A DNA stretch of 64,000 nucleotides from Rhizobium nepotum 39/7. Lineage in GTDB: Bacteria; Pseudomonadota; Alphaproteobacteria; Rhizobiales; Rhizobiaceae. Shown here one piece after another: positions 35,258-43,835 of the stretch (position 1 is its first letter; each line of letters starts with the position of its first letter). The position numbers were made by a program, and so were the translations under genes. The DNA lies in NCBI RefSeq assembly GCF_000949865.1, contig NZ_JWJH01000012.1, positions 62,001 to 126,000 of the forward strand, in the 5' to 3' direction. The notes beneath the pieces are model-generated. The model had not been told where the DNA came from. It worked only from the letters and a program-made list of their open reading frames with translations, and searched no databases.

Positions 35258-36750
35258 TGGCCGCAGACTGGTCCACACTTACTCTCGGCGAACGTCCGCC
35301 CGGTCGCTGGGCGCTTACAGCGCGTTACGTGATTGCCGATCTGCCAGAAGGCAGACGCCTGATCAACGGTGGCGAAGTGGTGATCGAGAACGACCGCATC
35401 ATCTGGGTCGGGTCCCGCTTCGAAGGTGAATTGGCCGCACGTTACGACATGGGTGAAGCCCTTATCGGCCCAGGCTTTGTCGATCTCGATGCCCTGTCCG
35501 ATCTCGACACGACCGTGCTTGCCATGGACAACCAGCCGGGCTGGAAAAAGGGGCGCGTTTGGCCTTCCGATTACGCCGCACGGGCCTATGAGATGTACAC
35601 GCCGGAAGAACTGGCCTTCCAGAAGCGTTACGCATTTGCTCAGCTGCTCCTTAACGGCATCACTTCAGCCCTTCCGATAGCATCCCTGTTTTATCGCGAA
35701 TGGGGTGAAACGATAGGTGAATTCGAGGCTGCCTCCGTTGCCGCCAGGGACCTTGGCATCCGTGTTTGGCTTGGCCCTGCCTACCGTACGGGTGGCGTCA
35801 TTCTCAACGAAGCCGGTGCAATGCAACCGGTCTTCGACGAGGCACGCGGACTTCGGGAGCTTTCCGAAGCCGCCGCCTTTGCCAAAAGGGTACACGGCAC
35901 CGGCGATGGCCTGATTTCCGGCATGTTCTCTCCAGACCGCGTCGAGACCTGCACGGAGGAACTACTGCGCCAGACATTTGCCCACGCCGATGAACTGGAT
36001 ATGCCCGTGCGTTTACACATGGCGCAGGGCGAGATGGAGTTGCAGACCGTTCAGCGGCTGCATGGCGCCACCGCTCCGCAATGGCTCGATGGTCTTGGCC
36101 TCCTCTCACCTCGACTGATAGCACCGCATGCGACAGTGGCGACCGACGACGATCTGCTGCGTTATGCGGCAAACGGCGTCACCGTCGCCCATTGTCCGCT
36201 TGTTTCGGCACGGCACGGCTCGTCGCTCAAATCCTTTTCCCGACTGAAAGCGATGGGCATTCGCATCGGCATGGGTACCGATACGGCACCGCCGGACATG
36301 GTGTTGAACATGGCCATTGGCATGATGGCAAACAGGATTGCGGAAGGGCGCGGTGACGCTGGATCGGCAGCCGAGTTCTATGACGCAGCAACCCTTGCCG
36401 GTGCCGATGCCTTGAAGCGCCCTGATCTGGGACGTCTTGCTCCCGGCGCAAAGGCCGACATCGCCGTGTTCGACATGGCGGACCGGATGATTGCGCCGCG
36501 CATCGATCCGATCCAGACACTTGTCTATGGCGCAACTGGTCGCGTCACCCGCGCAACGATCGTTGATGGACGGATTTCAATGCGTGACGGGAATGTGGCC
36601 GGGATCGATCTGGTCGCTGCACGAAGCCAGGCGCAGCAACAGTTTGACGGCCTGATCGCTCGCTATCCCGTGCGCACCTATGGCCACCCGCGGGTGGAGG
36701 AGATTTTCCCGCCAAGCTACCCTTTCCCCCAAAGTGAGGCGTCGTCATGA
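35254..36750 (+). CDS. AtzA/TrzN/SsnA-like amidohydrolase lacking the HxH metal motif
   Basis: 498 residues, overlapping the previous gene by ATGA. It has the two-part beta-sandwich/barrel of this group, with LHMAQGE (His255), APHATVATDDDLLRYAANGVTVAHCP (His292) and GMGTDTAP (Asp343). Where relatives read PGFVNTHTH, this protein reads GFVDLDALSDLD (residues 74-85), so both metal-binding histidines of strand 1 are missing. It may use a different metal set or be non-hydrolytic. It lies between an amidohydrolase gene and the ABC ATPase genes, all overlapping by 4 bases. Confidence 0.85.
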   Translation: MMAADWSTLTLGERPPGRWALTARYVIADLPEGRRLINGGEVVIENDRIIWVGSRFEGELAARYDMGEALIGPGFVDLDALSDLDTTVLAMDNQPGWKKGRVWPSDYAARAYEMYTPEELAFQKRYAFAQLLLNGITSALPIASLFYREWGETIGEFEAASVAARDLGIRVWLGPAYRTGGVILNEAGAMQPVFDEARGLRELSEAAAFAKRVHGTGDGLISGMFSPDRVETCTEELLRQTFAHADELDMPVRLHMAQGEMELQTVQRLHGATAPQWLDGLGLLSPRLIAPHATVATDDDLLRYAANGVTVAHCPLVSARHGSSLKSFSRLKAMGIRIGMGTDTAPPDMVLNMAIGMMANRIAEGRGDAGSAAEFYDAATLAGADALKRPDLGRLAPGAKADIAVFDMADRMIAPRIDPIQTLVYGATGRVTRATIVDGRISMRDGNVAGIDLVAARSQAQQQFDGLIARYPVRTYGHPRVEEIFPPSYPFPQSEASS

Positions 36751-37730
36751 ACACCAGCCCCTCTCCCGCTCTCGAGGTCAAAGGCCTTTCTGTCGAATTC
36801 CCAACACGCGGTGGCGTTCTGACTGCGTTGTCCGATGTATCCCTGACGATTGCGCGGGGAGAGATTCTCGGTGTCGTGGGCGAGTCAGGTGCGGGAAAGT
36901 CGATGACCGGCCTGGCCGTTCTCGGCCTTCTCGAACCACCCGGTCGCATCGCCTCCGGCGAAATCCATATCGGTGGAAAACGGACGGATAATCTCAACGA
37001 TAACGAAATGGAAAACGTGCGGGGCCGCATGGTGGGTGCCATATTTCAGGATCCGCTGACGTCGCTCAATCCCCTGTTTTCCGTTGGTCAGCAACTGATC
37101 GAAACCATCCGACTGCATTCGGACCGTAATCGGGCGCAGGCGCGTCTTCACGGCGTTCACCTGCTGCAACAGGTGGGTATTCCCGGCGCGGATGAGCGCA
37201 TCGACCATTATCCGCACCAGTTTTCCGGCGGTATGCGGCAACGGGTTGTGATCGCCTTGGCGCTTGCAGGAAACCCGCAATTGATCATTGCCGATGAGCC
37301 GACGACAGCGCTTGACGTTTCCATACAGGCGCAGATTACCAGCCTGCTGCGCAAGCTGTGCCGGGAACAGGGCGCTGGCGTCATGCTGGTCACGCATGAC
37401 ATGGGCGTGATTGCCGAGACCGCCGACCGCGTGGCCGTCATGTATGCGGGCCGCATCATCGAGATCGGCGCCGTCGAAGACGTCATCGCCCGCCCGAAAC
37501 ATCCTTATACGCGCGGCCTGATGGGCTCCATTCCAGCGCTCGGTGCACGCGTCGATCGTCTGACACAGATCGACGGCGCCATGCCACGGCTGAATGCTGT
37601 TCCGCCCGGCTGCGCCTTTAATCCACGGTGTGGCGCGGTCGGCCCACGCTGTCTCGAAATCCGCCCGGCGCTGATACCCGAAGCACGTGGTGCCGTCGCC
37701 TGCCTGCTTCATAACGGAGGTGTTGCATGA
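36747..37730 (+). CDS. ABC transporter ATPase (DppD family)
   Basis: 327 residues, overlapping the previous gene by ATGA. Walker A GESGAGKSM, signature FSGGMRQRVVIALAL, Walker B LIIADEPTTALD and the switch His (VTHDMGV) are intact. The C-terminal oligopeptide-transporter extension has Cys residues (GCAFNPRCGAVGPRC) that may hold an iron-sulfur cluster as in DppD/F. It works with the following ATPase. Confidence 0.95.
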   Translation: MNTSPSPALEVKGLSVEFPTRGGVLTALSDVSLTIARGEILGVVGESGAGKSMTGLAVLGLLEPPGRIASGEIHIGGKRTDNLNDNEMENVRGRMVGAIFQDPLTSLNPLFSVGQQLIETIRLHSDRNRAQARLHGVHLLQQVGIPGADERIDHYPHQFSGGMRQRVVIALALAGNPQLIIADEPTTALDVSIQAQITSLLRKLCREQGAGVMLVTHDMGVIAETADRVAVMYAGRIIEIGAVEDVIARPKHPYTRGLMGSIPALGARVDRLTQIDGAMPRLNAVPPGCAFNPRCGAVGPRCLEIRPALIPEARGAVACLLHNGGVA

Positions 37731-38692
37731 GAAGCTCCCAGAATGCCCTTGAGGTCGACCAGTTGACGCGGGTCTTCGATGTCTCGACGCCGTGGCTGAA
37801 CAGGATGATCGAGCGCAAACCGAAACGCTATTTGCATGCCGTGCAGGACGTCACCTTCATCGTCAAGAAAGGCAAATGCCTGGCGCTGGTCGGCGAGTCC
37901 GGATGCGGGAAATCGACGGTAGCGCGGTTGGTGACGCGGCTATATGCCCCGACCGAGGGCGCCATCGTCTTTGCACCGGCCAGTGACGGGAAGCCAATGG
38001 AAGCGCAGATGATCTTCCAGGACCCGCATGCGAGCCTCAACCCGCGCTGGCGCGTTGGTGACATCATTGCCGAACCTATCCGCGAATTCGGCCTTCGCGA
38101 CAGTGCGGACGCGGTCACCGAGCGTGTGGCCGACCTGCTGAAGATCGTTGGTCTTTCACCTGATGACAGTCGGCGCTATCCACATGAGTTTTCCGGCGGC
38201 CAGAGACAGCGCATTTCCATAGCCCGGGCACTGGCCAGCGAGCCGGAGTTCCTTGTCTGCGATGAACCCACATCGGCCCTCGATGTCTCCGTGCAAGCGC
38301 AAATCCTCAATCTGATGCGCCAGCTTCAGGACGAACTTGGCCTGACCTATCTTTTTATCAGCCACAATCTGGCCGTCGTACGGCATATGGCAGACCGGAT
38401 TGCCGTGATGTATCTCGGCCGGATTGTGGAAGAGGCGGATACAGAAGCCCTTTTTGCCGATCCGCAGCACCCCTACACAAAATTGCTGCTCCAGACGATC
38501 CCGGACGTGGCTTCCCCTAATCGCAACCGGGCACTGATGGGCGGCGAGCCGCCCAGCCCGCTCGATCCACCGAAAGGCTGCGCCTTCCACCCACGCTGTC
38601 CACTTGCCGCAGATATTTGCAGCAGGGATGCCCCTAAATCACGCAGGCGCCAAGGCGGCGGTGTTGTCGCCTGCCATATGGCCCCGCTTTAA
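37727..38692 (+). CDS. ABC transporter ATPase (DppF family)
   Basis: 321 residues, overlapping dppD-like by ATGA. Walker A GESGCGKST, signature FSGGQRQRISIARAL, Walker B FLVCDEPTSALD and ISHNLAV are intact. The C-terminal GCAFHPRCPLAADIC is the usual Cys-containing tail. It completes a full five-component importer with the genes from 30495. Confidence 0.95.
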   Translation: MRSSQNALEVDQLTRVFDVSTPWLNRMIERKPKRYLHAVQDVTFIVKKGKCLALVGESGCGKSTVARLVTRLYAPTEGAIVFAPASDGKPMEAQMIFQDPHASLNPRWRVGDIIAEPIREFGLRDSADAVTERVADLLKIVGLSPDDSRRYPHEFSGGQRQRISIARALASEPEFLVCDEPTSALDVSVQAQILNLMRQLQDELGLTYLFISHNLAVVRHMADRIAVMYLGRIVEEADTEALFADPQHPYTKLLLQTIPDVASPNRNRALMGGEPPSPLDPPKGCAFHPRCPLAADICSRDAPKSRRRQGGGVVACHMAPL

Positions 38693-38728
38693 AGCGGCAG
38701 CGTGTGGTAATGCATATCAGGAGTTTTC

Positions 38729-39928
38729 ATGAACACGACCAAGACTGTCTTCACCAACGCCAAAATCGCCGGCGGCCTGTTGCGCGACGTCCTTGTGGAG
38801 GCCGGGCGGATCATATCGATTGAGCCCGCCGGATCGGATACGGCATCCGCTTCCATCATCGACATCGCCGAAGATTTGCTTGTCCCGGGATTTGTCGAAG
38901 GGCATATCCATCTGGATACGAGCTTTTACGGCGACAAATGGATGCCGCATCGCCCCTGCACCAATGGTTTTGACGTGCACGAACGGGTCGCATTCCAGGC
39001 GGAAAACATGGCCATCGCTGCACCGATGGATAAACGCGCGCGTGATCAGCTCGATCTCTGCATCGGCAATGGAACGCTCCATATGCGCAGCCACGTCATG
39101 GTGGATGGTTCAGTCGGGCTGAAATCGCTGGAAACCATTCTGGCCGTTCGTGAGGACTACAAGGATCTGATCGACATCCAGCTCGTCGCCTTTCCCCAGA
39201 GCGGCATCTTGAAAAGTTCCGGCACACCGGAACTGCTGGACGAGGCCATCAAACTCGGTGCGGACCTCGTCGGTGGCCTTGATCCGGCGAGTTTCGACCG
39301 CGACGTGAACGGCCATCTCGATGTTGTTTTCGGCGTTGCCGAAAAACACGGAGTGGACATCGACATCCATCTCCACGATGCGGGAAGCATGGGTGCTTTC
39401 ACCATCGAGGAGATTTGCGCACGAACGGTCGCGCTCGGCATGCAGGGCCATGTCGCAATCAGCCACGCCTATGGGCTTGGTGACCTTCCGCTGGACGCAG
39501 CCCGCAAGATTGCCGCCACTATCGCCAGAAGCGGCGTATCGATCATGACAAACGCGCCCGGCAATCACACTTTCCCGCCCGTTGCCTTGTTGCGCCGGGA
39601 GGGCGTGACGGTTTTCAGTGGTAGCGACAATATTCGCGATTCCTGGTGGCCCTATGGCGACGGCGACATGCTGCATCGCGCCGAGATCATCGGTTACCGC
39701 TCGGGCTTCTACACGGATGACGAATTGAAAGCCGCATTCGATATCGTCACGAGTGAGAGTGCAAAAGCTCTGCGTATAGAAAATTACGGCATCCAGGTCG
39801 GCGCCAAAGCCGACTTCGTTACGCTCGCTGCTCCCAATATCCCCCAAGCCGTTGTCTCCTTTCCAAAGAACCGAAAGGTGTTCACGGGAGGAAAACTCGT
39901 GGCTGAGGCAAACAGGGTCTTACGCTGA
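38729..39928 (+). CDS. Amidohydrolase, cytosine deaminase-like
   Basis: 399 residues. Metal residues appear as VEGHIHLDTS, MRSHVMVD, DIHLHDAG, AISHAYGLG and SDNIRDSWWPYGDGDM, a full set. It resembles the amidohydrolase at 34064 through long stretches (VAFPQSG, TPELLDEAIKLGADLVGGLDP). It is the last gene of the plus-strand operon, 36 bases after the second ATPase. A nutrient with several hydrolysable C-N bonds would explain so many related enzymes in one operon; this is inference. Confidence 0.87.
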   Translation: MNTTKTVFTNAKIAGGLLRDVLVEAGRIISIEPAGSDTASASIIDIAEDLLVPGFVEGHIHLDTSFYGDKWMPHRPCTNGFDVHERVAFQAENMAIAAPMDKRARDQLDLCIGNGTLHMRSHVMVDGSVGLKSLETILAVREDYKDLIDIQLVAFPQSGILKSSGTPELLDEAIKLGADLVGGLDPASFDRDVNGHLDVVFGVAEKHGVDIDIHLHDAGSMGAFTIEEICARTVALGMQGHVAISHAYGLGDLPLDAARKIAATIARSGVSIMTNAPGNHTFPPVALLRREGVTVFSGSDNIRDSWWPYGDGDMLHRAEIIGYRSGFYTDDELKAAFDIVTSESAKALRIENYGIQVGAKADFVTLAAPNIPQAVVSFPKNRKVFTGGKLVAEANRVLR

Positions 39929-40031
39929 CGAGAATGGACACTGGCTTTTTAAACATATCAGTATCCGGTCGAAGCCGATGCTCGAACGGAAGAGCGGTGC
40001 GTGGTCGGGCAGTCAAAGGGAGCTGCCCCTC

Positions 40032-40050
40032 CGTTGCTGAACGAGCAACG
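40032..40050. promoter_or_regulatory. Dyad copy 1 (CGTTGCT-N5-AGCAACG), candidate LysR operator
   Basis: A perfect 7-base inverted repeat with 5-base spacer GAACG, about 109 bases before the DUF3100 start. It contains the T-N11-A arrangement (TGC...GCA) used by LysR regulators and is followed by CATTGTTCCC. Two further copies lie at 42730 and 43705. Confidence 0.7.
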
Positions 40051-40158
40051 CATTGTTCCCACTTCCGGGACTACAAAGTGTCATAGCTCACTTCATATTC
40101 GTCGACGACGCACATAAAGAACAACAATCGGTGCGTGACCGACCAGAGGAAGAAAGAC

Positions 40159-40992
40159 ATGAGCAAAGCCCTAACATCAGCAGGAAGCTGGTGGCTGCAC
40201 GGTATCGTCCTGGCCATCGTCGTCGTTGCGGAAATAATTGGCATCCGAAAAGTTCCAATCGGAATAGGAACGGTCGTGTTTCTGCCGATCCTGTACGCGT
40301 TTGCCATGGGCATAGCGCTTAACCCGCATATTCTGAAGAAGACGGCAAAGCTTATCCCGCCGAGCGCCGTCAAACTTTCCGGAACCATGATCACCATTGC
40401 GATCATGCCGTTTATCGCGAAGTTCGGAACAACGGTCGGACCTCAGATCGAGAAAATCATCGAGGCCGGCCCAGCGCTTGTCTTGCAGGAAATAGGCAAT
40501 CTCGGGACGATCCTGATCGCTTTCCCGGTCGCCGTGTTTCTCCTGCGCATGGGCCGTGAGGCGATCGGAGCCACCTATTCCATTGACCGGGAACCGAACA
40601 TCGCATTGATTGCCGATCGTTACGGCCTGAACAGCCCTGAGGGAGCCGGCGCGATGGGCGTCTATGCCACCGGGACGCTGATTGGTACATTCGTCTTCGC
40701 AATCATGCCGCCTCTGATCCATGCACTTGGATGGTTCGATTATCGCGCCCTGGCAATGTCCTGTGGCGTCGGCTCGGGCAGCATGCTGGCAGCCTGTACG
40801 GGCAGCCTCGTCACGGTCATGCCGGAAAACAAGGACGTCATTCTGGCTCTGGCAGCGGCCAGCAACATCCTCACCTATGCGACCGGTCTTTATGTCGGTC
40901 TGTTCGTGGCACTTCCGTTGACGGAGTGGCTTTATAAAAAATCACGGCCTCACGACCCCGCCAACGTGGCTCAGACAGGAGCGAAGATATGA
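40159..40992 (+). CDS. DUF3100 family integral membrane protein, putative transporter
   Basis: 277 residues from the ATG at 40159, chosen because GAGGAAG lies 6 bases before it. It has about eight membrane segments with conserved stretches SPEGAGAMGVYATGTLIGT and CGVGSGSMLAACTGSL. These Gly/Ser-rich loops between helices resemble those of secondary carriers. The family is annotated only as DUF3100. It overlaps the next small membrane protein gene by 4 bases and is followed by an M20 amidase, so uptake of an N-acylated or amide substrate is a reasonable guess. Confidence 0.8.
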   Translation: MSKALTSAGSWWLHGIVLAIVVVAEIIGIRKVPIGIGTVVFLPILYAFAMGIALNPHILKKTAKLIPPSAVKLSGTMITIAIMPFIAKFGTTVGPQIEKIIEAGPALVLQEIGNLGTILIAFPVAVFLLRMGREAIGATYSIDREPNIALIADRYGLNSPEGAGAMGVYATGTLIGTFVFAIMPPLIHALGWFDYRALAMSCGVGSGSMLAACTGSLVTVMPENKDVILALAAASNILTYATGLYVGLFVALPLTEWLYKKSRPHDPANVAQTGAKI

Positions 40993-41507
40993 GCATGAAT
41001 TCAACCCAGACCGCGTCCGCTGAACACACATTGCCATCCGAGGGTGAAGACGAGCGCAAAATCAATGTGGTCCGATACTCCGGACTTCTATTGGTCGCAT
41101 CCGTCATCGGCCTCGTCTCTAACTGGGTCGGCACGGGCACAGACCCGCTCACCGCCTTGCCGGGCATGAGCATATTGTACCTCGTTTCGGTTGGCGGACT
41201 TCTGTTTGCCCGTTTCATGCCGTTCTACCTGCCGGGTGTGGCATGGACGTCGCTGCTTGCGATCCTCGTGACAGTTCCGGGCATTCCGGGTTCGGCCTGG
41301 GTGATTTCGCAGGTGGAGGCTCTTAACTTCCTCGCTCTTGCGACGCCTGCATTGGCCTATGGCGGCCTCGCTCTCACCAAGGGCGAGTTCGACATCGCAC
41401 GAAAATCGGGATGGAAGATCGTCATCGTCGCAATCTGCGTGATGTTCGGCACATATATTGGCTCGGTCTTTATCGCAGACATTGCGCTTCGGATCGGCGG
41501 CCAATAA
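40989..41507 (+). CDS. Small integral membrane protein, partner of the DUF3100 protein
   Basis: 172 residues, beginning at an ATG that overlaps the previous stop (ATGA), with CAGGAG before it. After a polar N-terminus of 30 residues there are four to five hydrophobic segments (LLLVASVIGLVSNWV, MSILYLVSVGGLLFARFM, WTSLLAILVTVPG and others). I do not recognise a named family with certainty. The overlap suggests a two-subunit membrane system with the DUF3100 protein. Confidence 0.75.
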   Translation: MSMNSTQTASAEHTLPSEGEDERKINVVRYSGLLLVASVIGLVSNWVGTGTDPLTALPGMSILYLVSVGGLLFARFMPFYLPGVAWTSLLAILVTVPGIPGSAWVISQVEALNFLALATPALAYGGLALTKGEFDIARKSGWKIVIVAICVMFGTYIGSVFIADIALRIGGQ

Positions 41508-41567
41508 TACCAGAACCAGAAGCGGCCGTCCTTCAAGACGGCCGCATTCTTCAGGAGCAGGACCTCG

Positions 41568-42725
41568 ATGCAGCAATTCTTCCCAGGCACCGAAATCGAT
41601 GAAGCCGTTCAATGGCGGCACCATCTGCACCAGAACCCCGAACTGGGTTTCGAGGAGCAGGAAACGTCAGCTTTCATCGCTGCCCGTCTTTCCGAATGGG
41701 GATATTCAGTTCGCACGGGTTACGGCAAGACCGGAGTGGTCGGAACGCTCAGTCGCGGTACGTCTTCAAAGGCGATTGGCATCCGCGCCGACATCGACGC
41801 ATTGCCGATCCTGGAGCAAACGGGACTTGCCTATGCCTCCCGCACGCCCGGCAAGATGCATGCCTGCGGCCATGACGGTCATGTGTCGATGGCGCTTGCC
41901 GCCGCCCGCGCCTGCAGCCGGTTGAACTTCGATGGCACGGTTCATTTCATTTTCCAGCCTGCCGAAGAAAACGAAGGCGGAGGCCGGGCGATGGTCGAGG
42001 ACGGCCTGTTCCGCGACTTCCCGATGGACGCTATCTACGGTCTGCACAACTGGCCGGCACTGGAGCTTGGCCAATGCGTAGCCAGGGACGACCAGATGAT
42101 GGCGGCTTTCGGGACATTCGAGATCAAGATAACCGGCCGTGGCGCTCACGGAGCCATGCCCCATGAAGGGGCAGACCCGATCGTGGCCGCATCTCAAATC
42201 GTCTCCGGGCTTCAAACCATTGCCAGCCGCAACGTCTCCCCTCTGCAATCCGCGGTCATTTCGGCGACCCAGATTCACGGAGGCGACGCCTGGAACGTCA
42301 TCCCGGAGGATGTCGTCATCCGCGGCACGACGCGCTGGTTCGAGGAAGATGTCGGCGCGAAGATAGAGACACGCATCCGCGCTTTGGCGACCTCCATTGC
42401 AACCGGGTTCGACTGCACCGCGACGGTCGATCATCACTTCCGATATCCGGCGACGATAAACGATCCGGGATGCGCCGCGATCGTCAGGAACATTGCCTCC
42501 ACCATGCCGGGGATCGAGGTCGTCGACGCCATGCCGAGCATGGCTGCGGAAGACTTCTCCTTCATGCTCCGCGAAAAGGCCGGATGTTATTTCTGGCTTG
42601 GCGCGCAGAAGGCCGGCAGGAATCCGGGGCTCCATTCAGCCTATTTCGACTTCAACGACGCGCTTCTTCCCCTGGGGGCGCAGATGTGGGTATCCCTCGT
42701 CAACGACCAGCTCAAGGTAGCGTAA
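41568..42725 (+). CDS. M20 family amidohydrolase (hippurate hydrolase/aminoacylase-like)
   Basis: 385 residues behind AGGAGCAGG. The peptidase M20D pattern is complete: RHHLHQNPELGF, GIRADIDALP, MHACGHDGHVSMAL with the metal Cys/His, FQPAEENEGGG, LHNWP, and AAEDFSFML. The dimerisation domain has GRGAHGAMPHEGADP. Enzymes of this type remove acyl groups from N-acylamino acids, hippurate, IAA-amino acids or p-aminobenzoyl-glutamate. It lies 60 bases after the membrane protein pair and just before a dyad copy. Confidence 0.92.
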   Translation: MQQFFPGTEIDEAVQWRHHLHQNPELGFEEQETSAFIAARLSEWGYSVRTGYGKTGVVGTLSRGTSSKAIGIRADIDALPILEQTGLAYASRTPGKMHACGHDGHVSMALAAARACSRLNFDGTVHFIFQPAEENEGGGRAMVEDGLFRDFPMDAIYGLHNWPALELGQCVARDDQMMAAFGTFEIKITGRGAHGAMPHEGADPIVAASQIVSGLQTIASRNVSPLQSAVISATQIHGGDAWNVIPEDVVIRGTTRWFEEDVGAKIETRIRALATSIATGFDCTATVDHHFRYPATINDPGCAAIVRNIASTMPGIEVVDAMPSMAAEDFSFMLREKAGCYFWLGAQKAGRNPGLHSAYFDFNDALLPLGAQMWVSLVNDQLKVA

Positions 42726-42729
42726 GGCG

Positions 42730-42748
42730 CGTTGCTGCAGCAGCAACG
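42730..42748. promoter_or_regulatory. Dyad copy 2, candidate LysR operator
   Basis: CGTTGCT-GCAGC-AGCAACG is perfect, and the arms extend to 10 bases each (42727-42751). It lies between the M20 stop and the lysR start, followed by CATTGACCC. It may also act as a terminator for the M20 transcript, being a strong hairpin, but the match to copies 1 and 3 favours an operator. Confidence 0.7.
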
Positions 42749-42779
42749 CGCATTGACCCGATAATCGCTCCGGCACAGG

Positions 42780-43700
42780 ATGGCGTTGATGGAGACCATG
42801 GATGCCAAAGCATTGCGGATGTTTATGGCCGTCGTCCGCTTCGGCTCGATCCGCAGTGCGGCAGAACATCTCAATGTCGCCCCTTCCGTCGTCAGCCGCC
42901 AGATCGCCGATACCGAAAAGAATATCGGCCTGCCGCTGTTCGACAGGACAAGTCGGGGCGTTGGACTGACCGACGCCGGAGAACTGGTGTTTGAACATGG
43001 CAAACGCATCCTCGAAGACAACGGCCTGCTGTCGGAACAACTCGACCAGTTGAGAGGTGTGCAACAGAGGCGCATACGGCTTTGTTGCGGTGAAGGTTTT
43101 CTCGGGGACCTCATCGAACACGGGCTGAAGCCCTTCGTCACCGTCTATCCGGCGATCCGTTACGACGTCCGGCTGGGAAGCACCGAAAGCCTTCTCGACA
43201 GTGTCGCCAATGGCGATACCGATATCGGCATTGCCTACAATCCGGCCATCGATGTGCGTGTTCGGTCTCTCGCCATTTCGCGGCAACCGCTTTGCCTTGT
43301 CGCCCCCCTCGGCCACCCGCTGCTGAGCAACCCGCAGGTGGCGCTCGAAGACTGTCTGGCCGGCACTCAATATGCTTTACTCAGCAAAGGACATGGCGTC
43401 ACCCAGCTGGTCAGCCGCGTGGCGGCCAATTGCGGTGCAGCGGTCACACCATTGATCGAAACGCCGTCCATCGACGCTCTGCGCCGATTCGTGGTCGCCG
43501 GACTTGGTGTTACATTCCTCCCCAGATTCGCCGTGTCCACCGAACTCCTGAGGTCGGCCTTGGGTGTCGTCGAACTGAGCGATCCGCTTCTGTCCGAGGC
43601 CAGCGCCCACCTGATGGTCAAAGCACGGCGCCGACTGCCCACTTCGGTGGACCGCCTTGCGGGATATCTCGCTGCCGAAATGACGGCCTTCAAGGCCTGA
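42780..43700 (+). CDS. LysR-family regulator of the DUF3100/M20 island
   Basis: 306 residues if the first ATG is used; ATGs at 42789 and 42798 are equally possible. Helix-turn-helix: MFMAVVRFGSIRSAAEHLNVAPSVVSRQIADTE. The effector domain starts RRIRLCCGEGFLGDLIEHGL. It sits between the transport/amidase genes and the dehydrogenase genes, with a dyad on each side, so autoregulation and control of both flanking operons are likely. Confidence 0.92.
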   Translation: MALMETMDAKALRMFMAVVRFGSIRSAAEHLNVAPSVVSRQIADTEKNIGLPLFDRTSRGVGLTDAGELVFEHGKRILEDNGLLSEQLDQLRGVQQRRIRLCCGEGFLGDLIEHGLKPFVTVYPAIRYDVRLGSTESLLDSVANGDTDIGIAYNPAIDVRVRSLAISRQPLCLVAPLGHPLLSNPQVALEDCLAGTQYALLSKGHGVTQLVSRVAANCGAAVTPLIETPSIDALRRFVVAGLGVTFLPRFAVSTELLRSALGVVELSDPLLSEASAHLMVKARRRLPTSVDRLAGYLAAEMTAFKA

Positions 43701-43704
43701 TCGG

Positions 43705-43723
43705 CGTTGCTGAACCCGCAACG
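43705..43723. promoter_or_regulatory. Dyad copy 3, candidate LysR operator
   Basis: CGTTGCT-GAACC-CGCAACG differs from the perfect repeat at one base and begins 4 bases after the lysR stop. It shares GAAC in the spacer with copy 1 and is followed by CTTTGTACCC. It lies about 112 bases before the dehydrogenase start, almost the same spacing as copy 1 to its gene. Confidence 0.65.
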
Positions 43724-43835
43724 CTTTGTACCCGGACACCTCACTACCGAGCATCCCCGTTTGATGAGAACGTCACCGCCTGAATGATCGTCAGCCGATA
43801 CCACGTGGCATGGCAGATAAAGGGAGTTCGATCAA

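Noticed and set aside
42727-42751. 10-base-pair hairpin considered only as a terminator of the M20 gene
   Set aside because: Its core matches two other sites placed before promoters and it has no U tract, so an operator is the better reading.
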